From Marinobacterium aestuarii (GTDB lineage: Bacteria > Pseudomonadota > Gammaproteobacteria > Pseudomonadales > Balneatricaceae): a stretch of DNA of 64,000 nt. Below are positions 16,678-25,958 of the stretch, piece after piece. The number at the start of each line of letters is the position of its first letter. Positions within the stretch are counted from its first letter, which is position 1. Made by a program: the position numbers and the translations under genes. The DNA is taken from positions 3,534,001 through 3,598,000 of the forward strand of contig NZ_CP015839.1 of assembly GCF_001651805.1 (NCBI RefSeq). The letters run 5' to 3'. The notes below the pieces were generated by a model. The model was given only the letters and a program-made list of their open reading frames with translations, was not told the origin of the DNA and did no database searches.

Positions 16678-19299
16678 TCAATGAACCTTGGACTCAGCGC
16701 ACAAGGCGCCACCGACAGTAGGCTCGAGCCACTCGCGGAGCAGCACCTCGGCGGGCTCAGGCCTTGCGAAAAAATATCCCTGCATACGATCACAGCCCCT
16801 TTGGCGCAAAAAGTCTGCCTGCGCCCGGGTCTCAACCCCCTCCGCCACAACCGACAGGTGCAGACTCTTGGCAATACCAAGAATCGCCTCGACGATGGCG
16901 GCGTCATTACTTCCTTCGGCTAGATCCTGTACGAAACTCTTGTCGATTTTGAGTTCGCACAGCGGCATCTGCTTGAGCCTGGCAAGATTGGAATAGCCGG
17001 TACCAAAATCATCAATCGAAAACTGCAAACCCAGGCGCGACAGCTCAGCCATGACACCCACAGCATCGCCCATTTCATCACCCAGCAGACTCTCGGTAAC
17101 TTCCAGTACAAGGTTCGCGGGGTTTGCACCTGTCTGCTGCAGGATATGCTTGACGCTTTGTACGAATCCCTCCTGCTGAAATTGCCTTAAACTGACGTTT
17201 ATCGACAGGGGCAGCACAGGGCCAGAGGCATTAACCCGTACGCTTAGCTTGCACACTTCGGCAAATATCCAGGCTCCCAGCTCAATAATCAGCCCGCACT
17301 CTTCGGCCACCGGGATAAACTGCACCGGCGGAATAAAACCACGTGTGGGATGACACCATCGTGTCAGCGCTTCAGCCGCAACCATGCGGCCATCACCGTT
17401 GACCTGTGACTGCAGGAATATAAACAGCTCACCGTGCATTAGCGCATGGCGCAGATCGCGTTCCAGATCCGCAAATTCCTGCACCTGCAGCTGCATACCC
17501 GCCTCGAAAAACGTGACTTCCCCCAGCCCTGCAGCCTTGCTGCGATAGAGCGCTATGTCCGCCTCGCGCAGCAAGTCTTCCGCCGTTTCCAGCCCCTTGG
17601 GCAACAGCGTAATGCCCATGGATGCCTGCAGGTGATGCTGATGACCGTCTATCTCAAACGGCTCACGCACTGCCAGTGCCAGCTTGCCCGCCAGGCGCCG
17701 AACCGTACGTGAGACATCAGGCGATATACTGGCGTCCAGATCCGGCAGCAATACCACAAACTCGTCCCCCCCCAGCCTTGCCACCGTATCCTGCTCGCGC
17801 ACCAGCGCTTCCAGCCGCCGCGACAGCACTTTCAATGCGGCATCGCCCACACTGTGCCCGAAGACATCATTGACACGCTTGAACTGATCCAGATCGAGAA
17901 AAATCAGCGCCGACACCCGACGATGACGGCGTCCGGATGCCAGTACCATCTCCAGCCGATCCAGCAGCAAGCGGCGATTTGGCAGCCCCGTCATAGGGTC
18001 AAAAAAGGCCATCTGGTGCAGCATGGCTTCACTTTCCCTGTGCTCGGTCACATCCTTGAGCACAGACACATAATGGGTAATAGTGCCCCGCGAGTCCCGC
18101 AGTACCGTTGAAGTCACTTCAGCCAGATAATCGCCGCCGCTCTTGCGTCGCAGCGTCAACTCGCCGTCAAAACCGCTGGATGAGAGCAATTCCTGACACC
18201 AGTTTTCCCAACCTTCCTCCCCTTCATCACTGCAATTCAGCTCCGACAGATGCCGCCCTACTATATCGGCACGCCCAAAACCTGTCTGGGCTTCAAAACA
18301 GTCGTTTATCTCCGTCACATGACCGCGCGCATCCAGAATTGCAATGGCGAGATTTGCCTGATTCATCCCGCAACTCAGTGTCCGCAGCCGATCGCGATCA
18401 CCGCGCAGCTGCAGGGCAATAGCCGTAATACTTGCTGCGACCGCTGCGACCTCATCGACAACAAGCTGCGAGAGCGCCCCCTGGCGATAATAGATATCGA
18501 TGCACCCCAGCATCTTGCCGGCACTGACCACCGGGTGCGACAGACTCGCCGAGAACCCCTGTGATACCAGCGCATCCCCATGCTGACGCCAGCTCGCACT
18601 GGTTGCGATGTCGTCGATCTGCACCGGCTCGGCCCGGCTGATCGCAAGGGATGCAGGCCCCGGCATATCGCCCGGCGTCATATTCTCGAAAGCTTCCAGG
18701 TAGCGATCAGAAAGCCCTGCTGTGGCACCGCAGCCTAGCCGATACCCATCATCTTGCAGCAGGAGAATACAGACAGCCGACTCAGGCAACAGAGACAAAA
18801 CACCGCGGGCCAATGACTGGAGTTGACCTGCCAGCGGCCTGGCTAGCGCTACTGGGTCCAGCAGCGAGGCGCGCAGCTGTTCCAGCCCGCGCCTGTGCCG
18901 CTCATCCGTCACATCGGTGAAAAACCACGCAAAGGCCTCCGGCGGCCTTTCGCTCTCGTGCAGAGGCTGACTCTGCAGATGCACCCAGCGCACAGCACCC
19001 GCGGTCGGATAAAAGAGAATTTCAATATCAAGAGGGTCCCCGCAGGATCGCGCCCTATCGATTTGATGCAGCTGCTGAGGGTCCGAGGCTGGACCCTCGA
19101 AATAGGATAGCGCCGCACGACGCAAGGCGTCCTGCGGCTGACAGCCGGACAAGGAGCAAAATGCCTCATTGACCCAGAGGGCCTCTCCCCGAGGCGAGAC
19201 GACCATGACTGCACAGGGCGCCAGTGACAATGCACGACAAAGTGAACTCGTTTCAGCATGCAGCAATTTGAACTCTCCCTGTAACCCCATCCCAGACAC
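16678..19299 (-). CDS. PAS-GAF-PAS-GGDEF-EAL protein
   Basis: An 873-residue soluble protein and first gene of the six-gene operon; the start is a GTG at 19299 or an ATG nine bases later. Order: PAS (20-135), GAF (150-300), PAS (310-425), GGDEF (430-600) and EAL (610-860). Both catalytic motifs are complete: RLGGDEFVVLL in the cyclase, and AEALTRW, IDDFGTGYSNL, LKIDKSF and AEGVETRAQ in the phosphodiesterase. It could make or degrade c-di-GMP depending on the PAS and GAF signals. It shares no receiver with the rest of the operon, so it probably works in parallel with the REC-GGDEF protein rather than downstream of the kinases. Its end overlaps the next gene. Confidence 0.92.
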   Translation of the reverse strand: MSGMGLQGEFKLLHAETSSLCRALSLAPCAVMVVSPRGEALWVNEAFCSLSGCQPQDALRRAALSYFEGPASDPQQLHQIDRARSCGDPLDIEILFYPTAGAVRWVHLQSQPLHESERPPEAFAWFFTDVTDERHRRGLEQLRASLLDPVALARPLAGQLQSLARGVLSLLPESAVCILLLQDDGYRLGCGATAGLSDRYLEAFENMTPGDMPGPASLAISRAEPVQIDDIATSASWRQHGDALVSQGFSASLSHPVVSAGKMLGCIDIYYRQGALSQLVVDEVAAVAASITAIALQLRGDRDRLRTLSCGMNQANLAIAILDARGHVTEINDCFEAQTGFGRADIVGRHLSELNCSDEGEEGWENWCQELLSSSGFDGELTLRRKSGGDYLAEVTSTVLRDSRGTITHYVSVLKDVTEHRESEAMLHQMAFFDPMTGLPNRRLLLDRLEMVLASGRRHRRVSALIFLDLDQFKRVNDVFGHSVGDAALKVLSRRLEALVREQDTVARLGGDEFVVLLPDLDASISPDVSRTVRRLAGKLALAVREPFEIDGHQHHLQASMGITLLPKGLETAEDLLREADIALYRSKAAGLGEVTFFEAGMQLQVQEFADLERDLRHALMHGELFIFLQSQVNGDGRMVAAEALTRWCHPTRGFIPPVQFIPVAEECGLIIELGAWIFAEVCKLSVRVNASGPVLPLSINVSLRQFQQEGFVQSVKHILQQTGANPANLVLEVTESLLGDEMGDAVGVMAELSRLGLQFSIDDFGTGYSNLARLKQMPLCELKIDKSFVQDLAEGSNDAAIVEAILGIAKSLHLSVVAEGVETRAQADFLRQRGCDRMQGYFFARPEPAEVLLREWLEPTVGGALCAESKVH

Positions 19300-19720
19300 A
19301 GAATGAAGAACTCACTTCCTCGCACTACCACCGTCTTCGCATATAAGACAGCGTGTCAAGCATCCGTGTTCGATAACAGGAATATAGCGCCCGTTATGAA
19401 AATGGTCTCGCAACCGCACAAAGCAGATTACACAATCGGACAATGCTTGCACATACAGTTGACGTCGTCTGTACACAGTAAATCCGTTACGCTAAAACCG
19501 AGCACCCTGGATCACCCTCATCCGCACCTGCAAGCATTCAGATAGAGCAGAATATTTCGATCCCGAAGATCGCCGACGACAGTGCTGCACCGGCTAACTA
19601 TAGTACCCAGCGTCGCACAACGCAGACGATAAAGAAAAATGAGTCGACAGATAGTACACCGGAAAATAGCGGTGACTGCATGCAAGCGTAACAGGGGACA
19701 GATGAAAGTACGGAGTGATC
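19300..19720. other. non-coding stretch upstream of the signalling operon
   Basis: No credible gene is seen between the operon start and tRNA-Gly copy 3; an 80-codon plus-strand frame here has no ribosome-binding site and no recognisable composition. The region must hold the leftward operon promoter. I see TTGACA (19356-19351) and TATATT (19387-19382), but not in a proper -35/-10 arrangement, so I do not call one. Confidence 0.5.
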
Positions 19721-19796
<76 letters not shown>

Positions 19797-19830
19797 TAAT
19801 TTTTCTGTCAGCCGATCAACTGTCAGAAAA

Positions 19831-19906
19831 TGGCGTCCCATAGGGGGTTCGAACCCCTGTTACCGCCGTGAAAGGGCGGTGTCCTGGACCACTAGACGAA
19901 TGGGAC
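19831..19906 (-). tRNA. tRNA-Glu(TTC), copy 4
   Basis: A 76-nt tRNA identical by eye to copies 1-3. The spacer downstream (TGTCAGCCGATCAACTGTCAG) resembles the one between tRNA-Gly copy 4 and tRNA-Glu copy 5. Confidence 0.98.
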
Positions 19907-19946
19907 TTACTAACACCTCTTGCGAGGCATACCCTCTTTCGAGGAT

Positions 19947-20022
<76 letters not shown>

Positions 20023-20055
20023 TAATTTCCCGCCAGCCGATCGACTGTCAGAAAA

Positions 20056-20131
20056 TGGCGTCCCATAGGGGGTTCGAACCCCTGTTACCGCCGTGAAAGG
20101 GCGGTGTCCTGGACCACTAGACGAATGGGAC
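20056..20131 (-). tRNA. tRNA-Glu(TTC), copy 5
   Basis: The promoter-proximal gene of the second cluster, 76 nt with encoded CCA. Its promoter is at 20166-20194. Confidence 0.98.
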
Positions 20132-20165
20132 ATTTCGCTTTGGCTTAACGCCAAATGCGGGGCGT

Positions 20166-20194
20166 ATATTATTTCCGACGCCGGCGTAGGTCAA
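20166..20194 (-). promoter_or_regulatory. sigma-70 promoter of tRNA cluster 2
   Basis: Read leftwards, TTGACC (20194-20189) and TAATAT (20171-20166) are 17 bp apart and followed by a GC-rich discriminator (ACGCCCCGC). It is stronger than the cluster 1 promoter and is unrelated to it in sequence. Confidence 0.8.
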
Positions 20195-20262
20195 GGGTTT
20201 TTTAAGGTTTTTTTCCTATAAAATCAATATGTTCATTTTTTAGCTAACTCGTCAGGATAGCC

Positions 20263-20958
20263 ATGAGCCCGACCGAAACAGGACTATTGATTCTTGCCGC
20301 CATACTGCTCTGTACCCTGGCCGCAAGCCTAACCCAGCACCTTGTTAACCGGCGCCAGTTGCGCCTTGCACGCAGCACCGAGTTGCAGGAGAACATACGT
20401 CACCTGACCTACCTTGCGGACAACCTGCCCGCCCCCTTCCAGAGTACCGATATCCGCCATGCACTGGCGGCAAGCCTGAGTCTCACACTCACAGAACTGC
20501 AGCAGCTGGCGCCGCGCGCCTGCAGCGAGCAGGAGCGCCTGACACTGGTACAGCACCTGGAGGAAACACCTGACGAGCCCGACCTGCCCCCGGGGGCACT
20601 GACACGGTTGCCGGATCAGCACAGCGCCCGCCGCGTACGCGCCCTGTTGCGCGATCTGGCGCAGCTGCTGCGCCTGCAACAGCAACGCCAGGAATTGCCG
20701 AGCGAAATGGCGGAACTGTGCCTGCGTCATATCAAGAGCGGCTACCACCGCGTGAGCTGCGACTTAGCCATCATGGATGCCCAGGCAATGGAAGCCGGCG
20801 GGCGGGCCCAGGTGGCCGCACATCAGTACCGCAGCTGCCTGGGCAAGCTGCGGGCCATTCGCGCCATGCAAAATACTGCACCCCAGATCCAGAACCTGCA
20901 AACCCACCTGGAGCAGCTCGAGCGCCGGCTGAACGTTTCCCAGGCGCAGGGCGACTAG
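20263..20958 (+). CDS. unknown membrane-anchored protein
   Basis: A 231-residue protein I do not recognise. It starts at an ATG preceded by CAGGAT. One hydrophobic helix (residues 6-26, GLLILAAILLCTLAASL) is followed by a basic stretch (NRRQLRLAR), so the rest is probably cytoplasmic. That part is almost all helix, rich in Leu, Gln and Arg, with possible coiled coils at about 110-150 and 195-225. No enzyme motif is visible. It stands alone, divergent from the second tRNA cluster and convergent with the thioesterase gene. The codon pattern looks like that of its neighbours, so it is likely a real, native gene. Confidence 0.75.
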   Translation: MSPTETGLLILAAILLCTLAASLTQHLVNRRQLRLARSTELQENIRHLTYLADNLPAPFQSTDIRHALAASLSLTLTELQQLAPRACSEQERLTLVQHLEETPDEPDLPPGALTRLPDQHSARRVRALLRDLAQLLRLQQQRQELPSEMAELCLRHIKSGYHRVSCDLAIMDAQAMEAGGRAQVAAHQYRSCLGKLRAIRAMQNTAPQIQNLQTHLEQLERRLNVSQAQGD

Positions 20959-21029
20959 AGCCGCGCTCTTCTAGCCAGGCCTCTCAACGCCAAGCTTCTT
21001 GACCCCAAGAAAAGGCCGTCAATAGCCGG

Positions 21030-21587
21030 TTAGCGCTGCAGGCGGCAATTCTCCCCGTCCAGACGCCCAAGGTCGATCTCCACATCCAGCTCCCGCCGCG
21101 CCTGACGCAGTTCGTCCTTGTAGGTGCGTTTGAACTTGCGCCGCGTAATCCCTTCCAGGAAGCGCTTGACCTCAACATCATCCTCGAGCACCAGGCCCGG
21201 TACCTGCACCGGCAGGCGCGTTTCCTCATCCACCGCCACCATGGTGAAGTAGGAGGTATTGGTCGGCTTCACGATGCCCTTGTGAAAGTCCTCCGACACG
21301 ACCTTGATGCCGATTTCCATCGAGGATTTCCCGACGTAGTTGACCGACGCATAGAGCGTCAGCAGCTCCCCCACTTCCACAGGGTTAAGAAAATCCACCG
21401 AATCGATCGACGCCGTGACGCAATAACAGCGCGCATGGGTCGCAGCACAGGTGTAGGCAATCTTGTCCATCAGCGACAGGATGATGCCGCCGTGTACCTT
21501 GCCACCGAAGTTTGCATAGGAGGGCACCATCAGTTCCTTGAGCACCTGCTGGGATGCCTTGACCGTTCTGAATTCGTTTTCTGACAT
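21030..21587 (-). CDS. hotdog-fold acyl-CoA thioesterase
   Basis: I choose the ATG at 21587 (AAGGA nine bases before it) over the GTG at 21608. The 185-residue product is a hotdog-fold thioesterase of the cytosolic acyl-CoA hydrolase (YciA/BACH) group. Seen are LMVPSYANFGGKVHGGIILSLMD, with the N-F-G-x-x-H-G-G turn that begins the central helix, then ASIDSVDFLNPVEVGELL and NTSYFTMVAVD. It should hydrolyse acyl-CoA to free acid and CoA in the cytoplasm. A basic C-terminal tail (about 40 residues, RRKFKRTYKDELRQARREL) is longer than in YciA. It precedes pxpC's end on the same strand but is about 100 bp from it and probably separate. Confidence 0.88.
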   Translation of the reverse strand: MSENEFRTVKASQQVLKELMVPSYANFGGKVHGGIILSLMDKIAYTCAATHARCYCVTASIDSVDFLNPVEVGELLTLYASVNYVGKSSMEIGIKVVSEDFHKGIVKPTNTSYFTMVAVDEETRLPVQVPGLVLEDDVEVKRFLEGITRRKFKRTYKDELRQARRELDVEIDLGRLDGENCRLQR

Positions 21588-21712
21588 CTGCCGAGTCCTT
21601 ACTGACACTGAAATAAATGCGCAAGGCCTTGCGGCCTTAACATGCTTGCCGGGATTCGCACCCGGCTGCCTAAGATAGCACTAGCGCCAAAGCCCCTGCG
21701 ACTGATTTTCCG

Positions 21713-22648
21713 TCACCGCCCGGGCGTGCCTATGCAAAAAAAGCGATTAAAGGCCAGACGCTCGGTTTCAACCTCCCAAGCATCACCAGGTGTGAATCGA
21801 ATCACCGCGCCCGGCCCGCGCTGGGCCAGCTGCGCGGCATCGAGTGTCGCCACAGAGCCGATTTTCGGATAGCCACCGATGGTCTGGCGATCCCGCAACA
21901 GCACTATGGGCTGACCATCCCCCGGCACCTGCACGGCGCCATAGGCAATACCCTCGGAAATAATACCGTCCAGGCGCGAGTGAATTGCAGGCCCCGACAG
22001 CCGATAGCCCATGCGATCGCTGTGGGGCGATACCTGATAGTCGCTACTGAAAAAACGCCGGACTTGAGCCGCATCGAACTGATCGTACTGATAGCACGGC
22101 AGCAACCGCAGACACAGCGGCGCGCTGTAATCGGGTACATAGCGCGGGGGCACCTGCCGCGGCCGTTTTCGCGGTGCCGATCGGTACTCAAGCCGATCAC
22201 CCGCCTCCAGGCGCCGGCCGTCCCCCTGCAGACCACCACAGCCCTCACGCATCACAGTGGCACAACTGCCGTGCTGCAGCTGTGCCTCAAAACCGCCGCC
22301 GACCGCCAGGTAGGCGCGCATGCCACTGCGCGCCGCAGCAAAGCTCAACTCATCCCCGGCCTCGAGCCAGTAACTGCCCCAGGGCTCAATTGGCTGCTGA
22401 TTGATACGGGCCGCAAAATCAGCCCCGGTAATGGCGATCTGGGTAGGCTGGAGCGCGCGCAGGCGCACTGGGCCCAGAGTAATCTCCAGCGCCGCACAGT
22501 TGTAATGATTCTCCAGCAACCGATTGGCCCAGAGAAAGGCATGTTCATCCAGCGGCCCACCGCTGGCCATGCCAAGATGCTGCATGCCGTAGCGGCCATA
22601 ATCCTGCAGCAGCGTCAGGAAACCGGGTTTGATAACCTCGAATGCCAT
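21713..22648 (-). CDS. pxpC: 5-oxoprolinase subunit PxpC (KipA-like)
   Basis: A 311-residue protein of the biotin-dependent carboxyltransferase-like (KipA/PxpC) family. Recognisable are VIKPGFLTLLQDYGRYGMQHLG, SGGPLDEHAFLWANRLLEN, AALEITLGP and the late RQTIGGYPKIGSVATLD. With PxpA and PxpB it forms the ATP-dependent 5-oxoprolinase that opens pyroglutamate to glutamate, a damage-repair and salvage reaction. It is last in the pxpA-pxpB-pxpC operon; its ATG overlaps the pxpB stop as TGATG, so subunit translation is coupled. Length and motifs are normal. Confidence 0.95.
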   Translation of the reverse strand: MAFEVIKPGFLTLLQDYGRYGMQHLGMASGGPLDEHAFLWANRLLENHYNCAALEITLGPVRLRALQPTQIAITGADFAARINQQPIEPWGSYWLEAGDELSFAAARSGMRAYLAVGGGFEAQLQHGSCATVMREGCGGLQGDGRRLEAGDRLEYRSAPRKRPRQVPPRYVPDYSAPLCLRLLPCYQYDQFDAAQVRRFFSSDYQVSPHSDRMGYRLSGPAIHSRLDGIISEGIAYGAVQVPGDGQPIVLLRDRQTIGGYPKIGSVATLDAAQLAQRGPGAVIRFTPGDAWEVETERLAFNRFFCIGTPGR

Positions 22649-23334
22649 CAGATTTGCCCCCCGGCCTGCACAAAGTGCTCAAGGCTTACGGGCTCGAACC
22701 GCACCCGGCTTCCGACCTGCAGCGGACTTTCACTGCGCTGGCACAGCGCCAGCATATCCACCGCCGTACGCCCGATAATCTGCCAGCCCCCCGGCGACAC
22801 GCAGGGATAGACCGCTGTCTGCCGGTCCGCCAGTGCCACACTGCCGGCCGGCACCCGGGTGCGGGGCGAAGCCTTGCGCGGCACCTTCAGGCGCGCATCC
22901 GTATTGCCCATAAAGCAAAAACCGGGACTGAAACCAATGGCGTACACCAGATACTCCTGGCCGCAGTGCAGAGCGATGACCTCATCCCGGGACAAGCCTG
23001 CAAGCTGCGCGACCTCATCCAGATCAGGTGCCACCTCGGGGCCGTAATAGACGCCGACAGACATAACCTCGCCACTGGCCTCGCTCTCATAAGCAACGCT
23101 GTCCAGATCATGCAGCGCTTCGCGCAACAAGGCGCAAAACGCCATCACGCCCGTGCGGGACAGATCCAGGCTTATAAAAATGCTGGCATAGGATGGCACC
23201 AGGTCGGTGACGCAGGCCCCTAAACGGTGGCGTATCAGCGCGGCGGCACGGCAAACCCGGGCGCAGACAGCAGGTTCAATCTGCTCGCCCAGGTACAGCA
23301 TGCAACCGGACTCGCCGGCGGGTTCGATCCGCAT
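22648..23334 (-). CDS. pxpB: 5-oxoprolinase subunit PxpB (KipI-like)
   Basis: The ATG at 23334 is the start, overlapping the pxpA stop as TGATG; a longer frame to 23400 lies inside pxpA. The 228-residue product matches the KipI/PxpB family: IEPAGESGCMLYLGEQI at the start, PSYASIFISLD, YYGPEVAPDLDEVAQLAGLS, YLVYAIGFSPGFCFMGNTD, then PRKASPRTRVPAGSVALAD and SPGGWQIIGRT. It pairs with PxpC. In Bacillus the homologue KipI is also known as an inhibitor of kinase KinA, but the pxpABC arrangement here points to the 5-oxoprolinase role. Confidence 0.95.
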   Translation of the reverse strand: MRIEPAGESGCMLYLGEQIEPAVCARVCRAAALIRHRLGACVTDLVPSYASIFISLDLSRTGVMAFCALLREALHDLDSVAYESEASGEVMSVGVYYGPEVAPDLDEVAQLAGLSRDEVIALHCGQEYLVYAIGFSPGFCFMGNTDARLKVPRKASPRTRVPAGSVALADRQTAVYPCVSPGGWQIIGRTAVDMLALCQRSESPLQVGSRVRFEPVSLEHFVQAGGQI

Positions 23335-24068
23335 CACGACAAGGCCGCGCGTATGCGCCCGACCGCGGCCAGCAGCTGTTCGTTGTCGCCATGCAGGCAC
23401 AGGGTATCGGCCTGTAACGGGATAGTGCCGCCCTCCAGCGTGCTGACCTGCCCCTGCTCGACAATCTCGCGCACCTGCTGAATCACCCGCTCGGCATCGG
23501 TATGCACGGCGCCGGGTTTGATGCGCGGCACCAGTCGCCCGTCGGCGCCGTAGGCGCGATCCGCAAAGGCCTCGAACCAGAGCTCAACGCCCTGAACCGC
23601 CGCCCGTTCGCGCAGTGCAGCATTGGCACTTTCGCCCGCCCCCAGCACCACCAGCGGCAAGTCCACACCGTAGCGCCGTACGGCCGCGATCATGCTGTCC
23701 AGGGTTGCTTCATCGCGCATCATCTTGTTGTAGAGCGCCCCATGGGGCTTAACATATTCGACCCGCCGCCCCTGGGCACGGCAGATCCCGTCCAGCGCAC
23801 CTATCTGGTACAGCACACAGGCTTCCAGCTCCTCTCCCTCGAGGGCAAACTCGCGGCGCCCGAACCCCAGCAGGTCGGGATAACCCGGATGTGCGCCTAT
23901 GCTGACGCCATAGCGACAGGCCAGCATCACGGTACGCGCCATGGTCATCGGGTCGGATGCGTGCATGCCACAGGCAATATTGGCCATGTCGACGAAGGGC
24001 ATCACCGCCGCGTCATTGCCCTTGACCCAGCTGCCGAAGCTCTCGCCCATATCACAATTGAACTTCAT
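23334..24068 (-). CDS. pxpA: 5-oxoprolinase subunit PxpA (LamB/YcsF family)
   Basis: The start is the ATG at 24068, with GAAGG upstream; it gives the canonical N-terminus MKFNCDMGESFGSW. The 244-residue product carries family motifs: ANIACGMHASDP, SIGAHPGYPDLLGFGRRE, EYVKPHGALYNKM and FADRAYGADGRLVPR. In this TIM-barrel-like family the early Asp/Glu and the His residues bind the metal and substrate. It is the first gene of pxpABC. No regulator is adjacent, and about 200 bp separates it from the acyl-CoA synthetase upstream, whose terminator lies between. Confidence 0.96.
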   Translation of the reverse strand: MKFNCDMGESFGSWVKGNDAAVMPFVDMANIACGMHASDPMTMARTVMLACRYGVSIGAHPGYPDLLGFGRREFALEGEELEACVLYQIGALDGICRAQGRRVEYVKPHGALYNKMMRDEATLDSMIAAVRRYGVDLPLVVLGAGESANAALRERAAVQGVELWFEAFADRAYGADGRLVPRIKPGAVHTDAERVIQQVREIVEQGQVSTLEGGTIPLQADTLCLHGDNEQLLAAVGRIRAALS

Positions 24069-24214
24069 GGAGTGACCTTCCGAAATCGTCTGATCACTTA
24101 TGATAAACAAAACCTGAGCCTTTTTGTCGCGGCTTTGGGCGCCTCCCCCAGCGTACTTCACCCTATCCGCCGCGCCCCAGGTTGCTTTTCACACAACACG
24201 TACAAGGCACGCAC

Positions 24215-24238
24215 AAAAAAGGCTTCCCGCAGGAAGCC
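24215..24238 (-). terminator. intrinsic terminator after the acyl-CoA synthetase gene
   Basis: Read leftwards, GGCTTCC-TGCG-GGAAGCC forms a 7-bp stem followed by TTTTTT (24220-24215). It lies 37 bp past the stop of the synthetase gene. Confidence 0.85.
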
Positions 24239-24274
24239 CAGAATGCACTCAGAGTACTGGCATCAAACCATCGG

Positions 24275-25906
24275 CTAGGGGAGTTCCCTGGCCTGGGCCC
24301 GCAGCACGAATTTCTGAATCTTGCCGGTGGAGGTTTTGGGCAGCTCGCAGAACACCACGCTTTTGGGCACCTTGAAGCGCGCCATATGCTCGCGGCAGAA
24401 CGCGATTATCTCATCCTGGGACGCAACAGCCCCGGCCTTGAGTGTCACAAAGGCACAGGGCGTTTCACCCCACTTATCATCCGGGCGCGCCACCACGGCG
24501 GCTTCGGCAACAGCGGGGTGACGGTACAACACATCCTCCACCTCGATGCTGGAGATATTCTCGCCACCGGAAATAATCACATCCTTGGAGCGGTCCTTGA
24601 TCTCGACATAGCCATCGGGATGCCACACCGCCAGATCGCCGGAATGAAACCAGCCGCCGGCCAGGCTCTCCTGAGTCGTGGCAGGATTTTTCAGATAGCC
24701 CTTCATCACCAGATTGCCACGCATCATGATCTCGCCGATGCTCTGGCCATCCTGTGGCACCGGTTGCAGCGTCTGCGGGTCCGCCACCATAAGCCCGTCC
24801 AGCATGGGGGCACGAACGCCCTGACGTGACTTGAGGCGCGCCTGCTCCGCCAGTGGGCGCTCATTCCAGCCCTCATGCCAGGCACAGATGACCGACGGGC
24901 CATAGGTTTCGGTCAGGCCATAGACATGGGTCACCTTGAAGCCCAGTTCCTCCATCCCCTGGATCACCGCCGCCGGCGGCGCCGCCCCGGCGGTCATGAC
25001 CTTGACCGCGTGCTCGATACCCTGCTTGAGTGCATCCGGCGCGCCGTTGAGCATATTCAGCACTATGGGCGCGCCACAGAAGTGATCCACCTTCTCGCGC
25101 CTGATGGCGTCGAAAATGGGCTCGGCCCGCACATGGCGCAAACACACAGCGGTGCCGGCCGCCAGCGCCAGGGTCCAGGGAAAACACCAGCCATTGCAGT
25201 GGAACATCGGCAGCGTCCACAGATACACAGGATTATCCCCCATGTTCCAGGACACCAGGTTACTGGTGGCATTCAGATAGGCGCCGCGGTGGTGATACAC
25301 CACCCCCTTGGGATCCCCGGTGGTGCCGGAGGTGTAGTTCAGCGAAATGGCCTGCCACTCATCATCTGGCAGGGTCCAGGCTTCGCTATCATCCCCTTCA
25401 CTCAGCAACTGCTCGTAGGTCAGTTCGCCAATCAGCTCCCCCTCCTGCCAGCCCGGATCATCAATATCGATCACCAGCGGCGGATGGGCCATGCCTTGCA
25501 GTGCCTTGGCCACGACGCCTGAGAATTCCCGCTCGGTGATCAGCACCCGGGCCTCGGCGTGCTGCAGGATAAAAGCGATAGCCTCGCTGTCCAGGCGGGT
25601 ATTGATGGAGTTGAGCACGGCGCCACACATGGGCACACCGAAGTGCGCCTCGAAGTGCTCCGGCAGGTTCGGTGCGATGATGGATACCGTATCACCGGGC
25701 TGCACACCGCGCCGGCGCAGCGCGCTGGCGAGTTTCAGGCAACGTTCATGGGTCTCCCGCCAACTGCGGCGCAACGCTCCATGCACCACCGCCGTGCGAT
25801 CAGGATAAACAATGGCCGCACGCTCCAGAAAACTCAGCGGTGTCAGGGCGCTGAAGTTGGCCGGCGTCCGCGCCAGCCCCTGTTCGTAAGGATGTTGTTC
25901 TGACAT
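24275..25906 (-). CDS. AMP-binding acyl-CoA synthetase
   Basis: A 543-residue adenylate-forming enzyme joining a carboxylic acid to CoA via an acyl-AMP. The phosphate-binding loop is YTSGTTGDPKGVVYHHRGA; VYGLTETYGP, WFHSGDLAVWHPDGYVEIKDRSKD and ISGGENISSIEVED follow, and the catalytic Lys is in KTSTGKIQKF near the C-terminus. It is closest in style to the AlkK / plant AAE group acting on short- or medium-chain or aromatic acids; the exact substrate cannot be read. It lies 52 bp after livM on the same strand and is followed by a terminator, so it looks like the last gene of the transporter operon, activating the imported acid. That functional link is inference. Confidence 0.92.
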   Translation of the reverse strand: MSEQHPYEQGLARTPANFSALTPLSFLERAAIVYPDRTAVVHGALRRSWRETHERCLKLASALRRRGVQPGDTVSIIAPNLPEHFEAHFGVPMCGAVLNSINTRLDSEAIAFILQHAEARVLITEREFSGVVAKALQGMAHPPLVIDIDDPGWQEGELIGELTYEQLLSEGDDSEAWTLPDDEWQAISLNYTSGTTGDPKGVVYHHRGAYLNATSNLVSWNMGDNPVYLWTLPMFHCNGWCFPWTLALAAGTAVCLRHVRAEPIFDAIRREKVDHFCGAPIVLNMLNGAPDALKQGIEHAVKVMTAGAAPPAAVIQGMEELGFKVTHVYGLTETYGPSVICAWHEGWNERPLAEQARLKSRQGVRAPMLDGLMVADPQTLQPVPQDGQSIGEIMMRGNLVMKGYLKNPATTQESLAGGWFHSGDLAVWHPDGYVEIKDRSKDVIISGGENISSIEVEDVLYRHPAVAEAAVVARPDDKWGETPCAFVTLKAGAVASQDEIIAFCREHMARFKVPKSVVFCELPKTSTGKIQKFVLRAQARELP

Positions 25907-25958
25907 ACAGGCCCCTCGGCTCAGGATAAAATAGCGATCAGGATTCCCCCGGGCGCGC

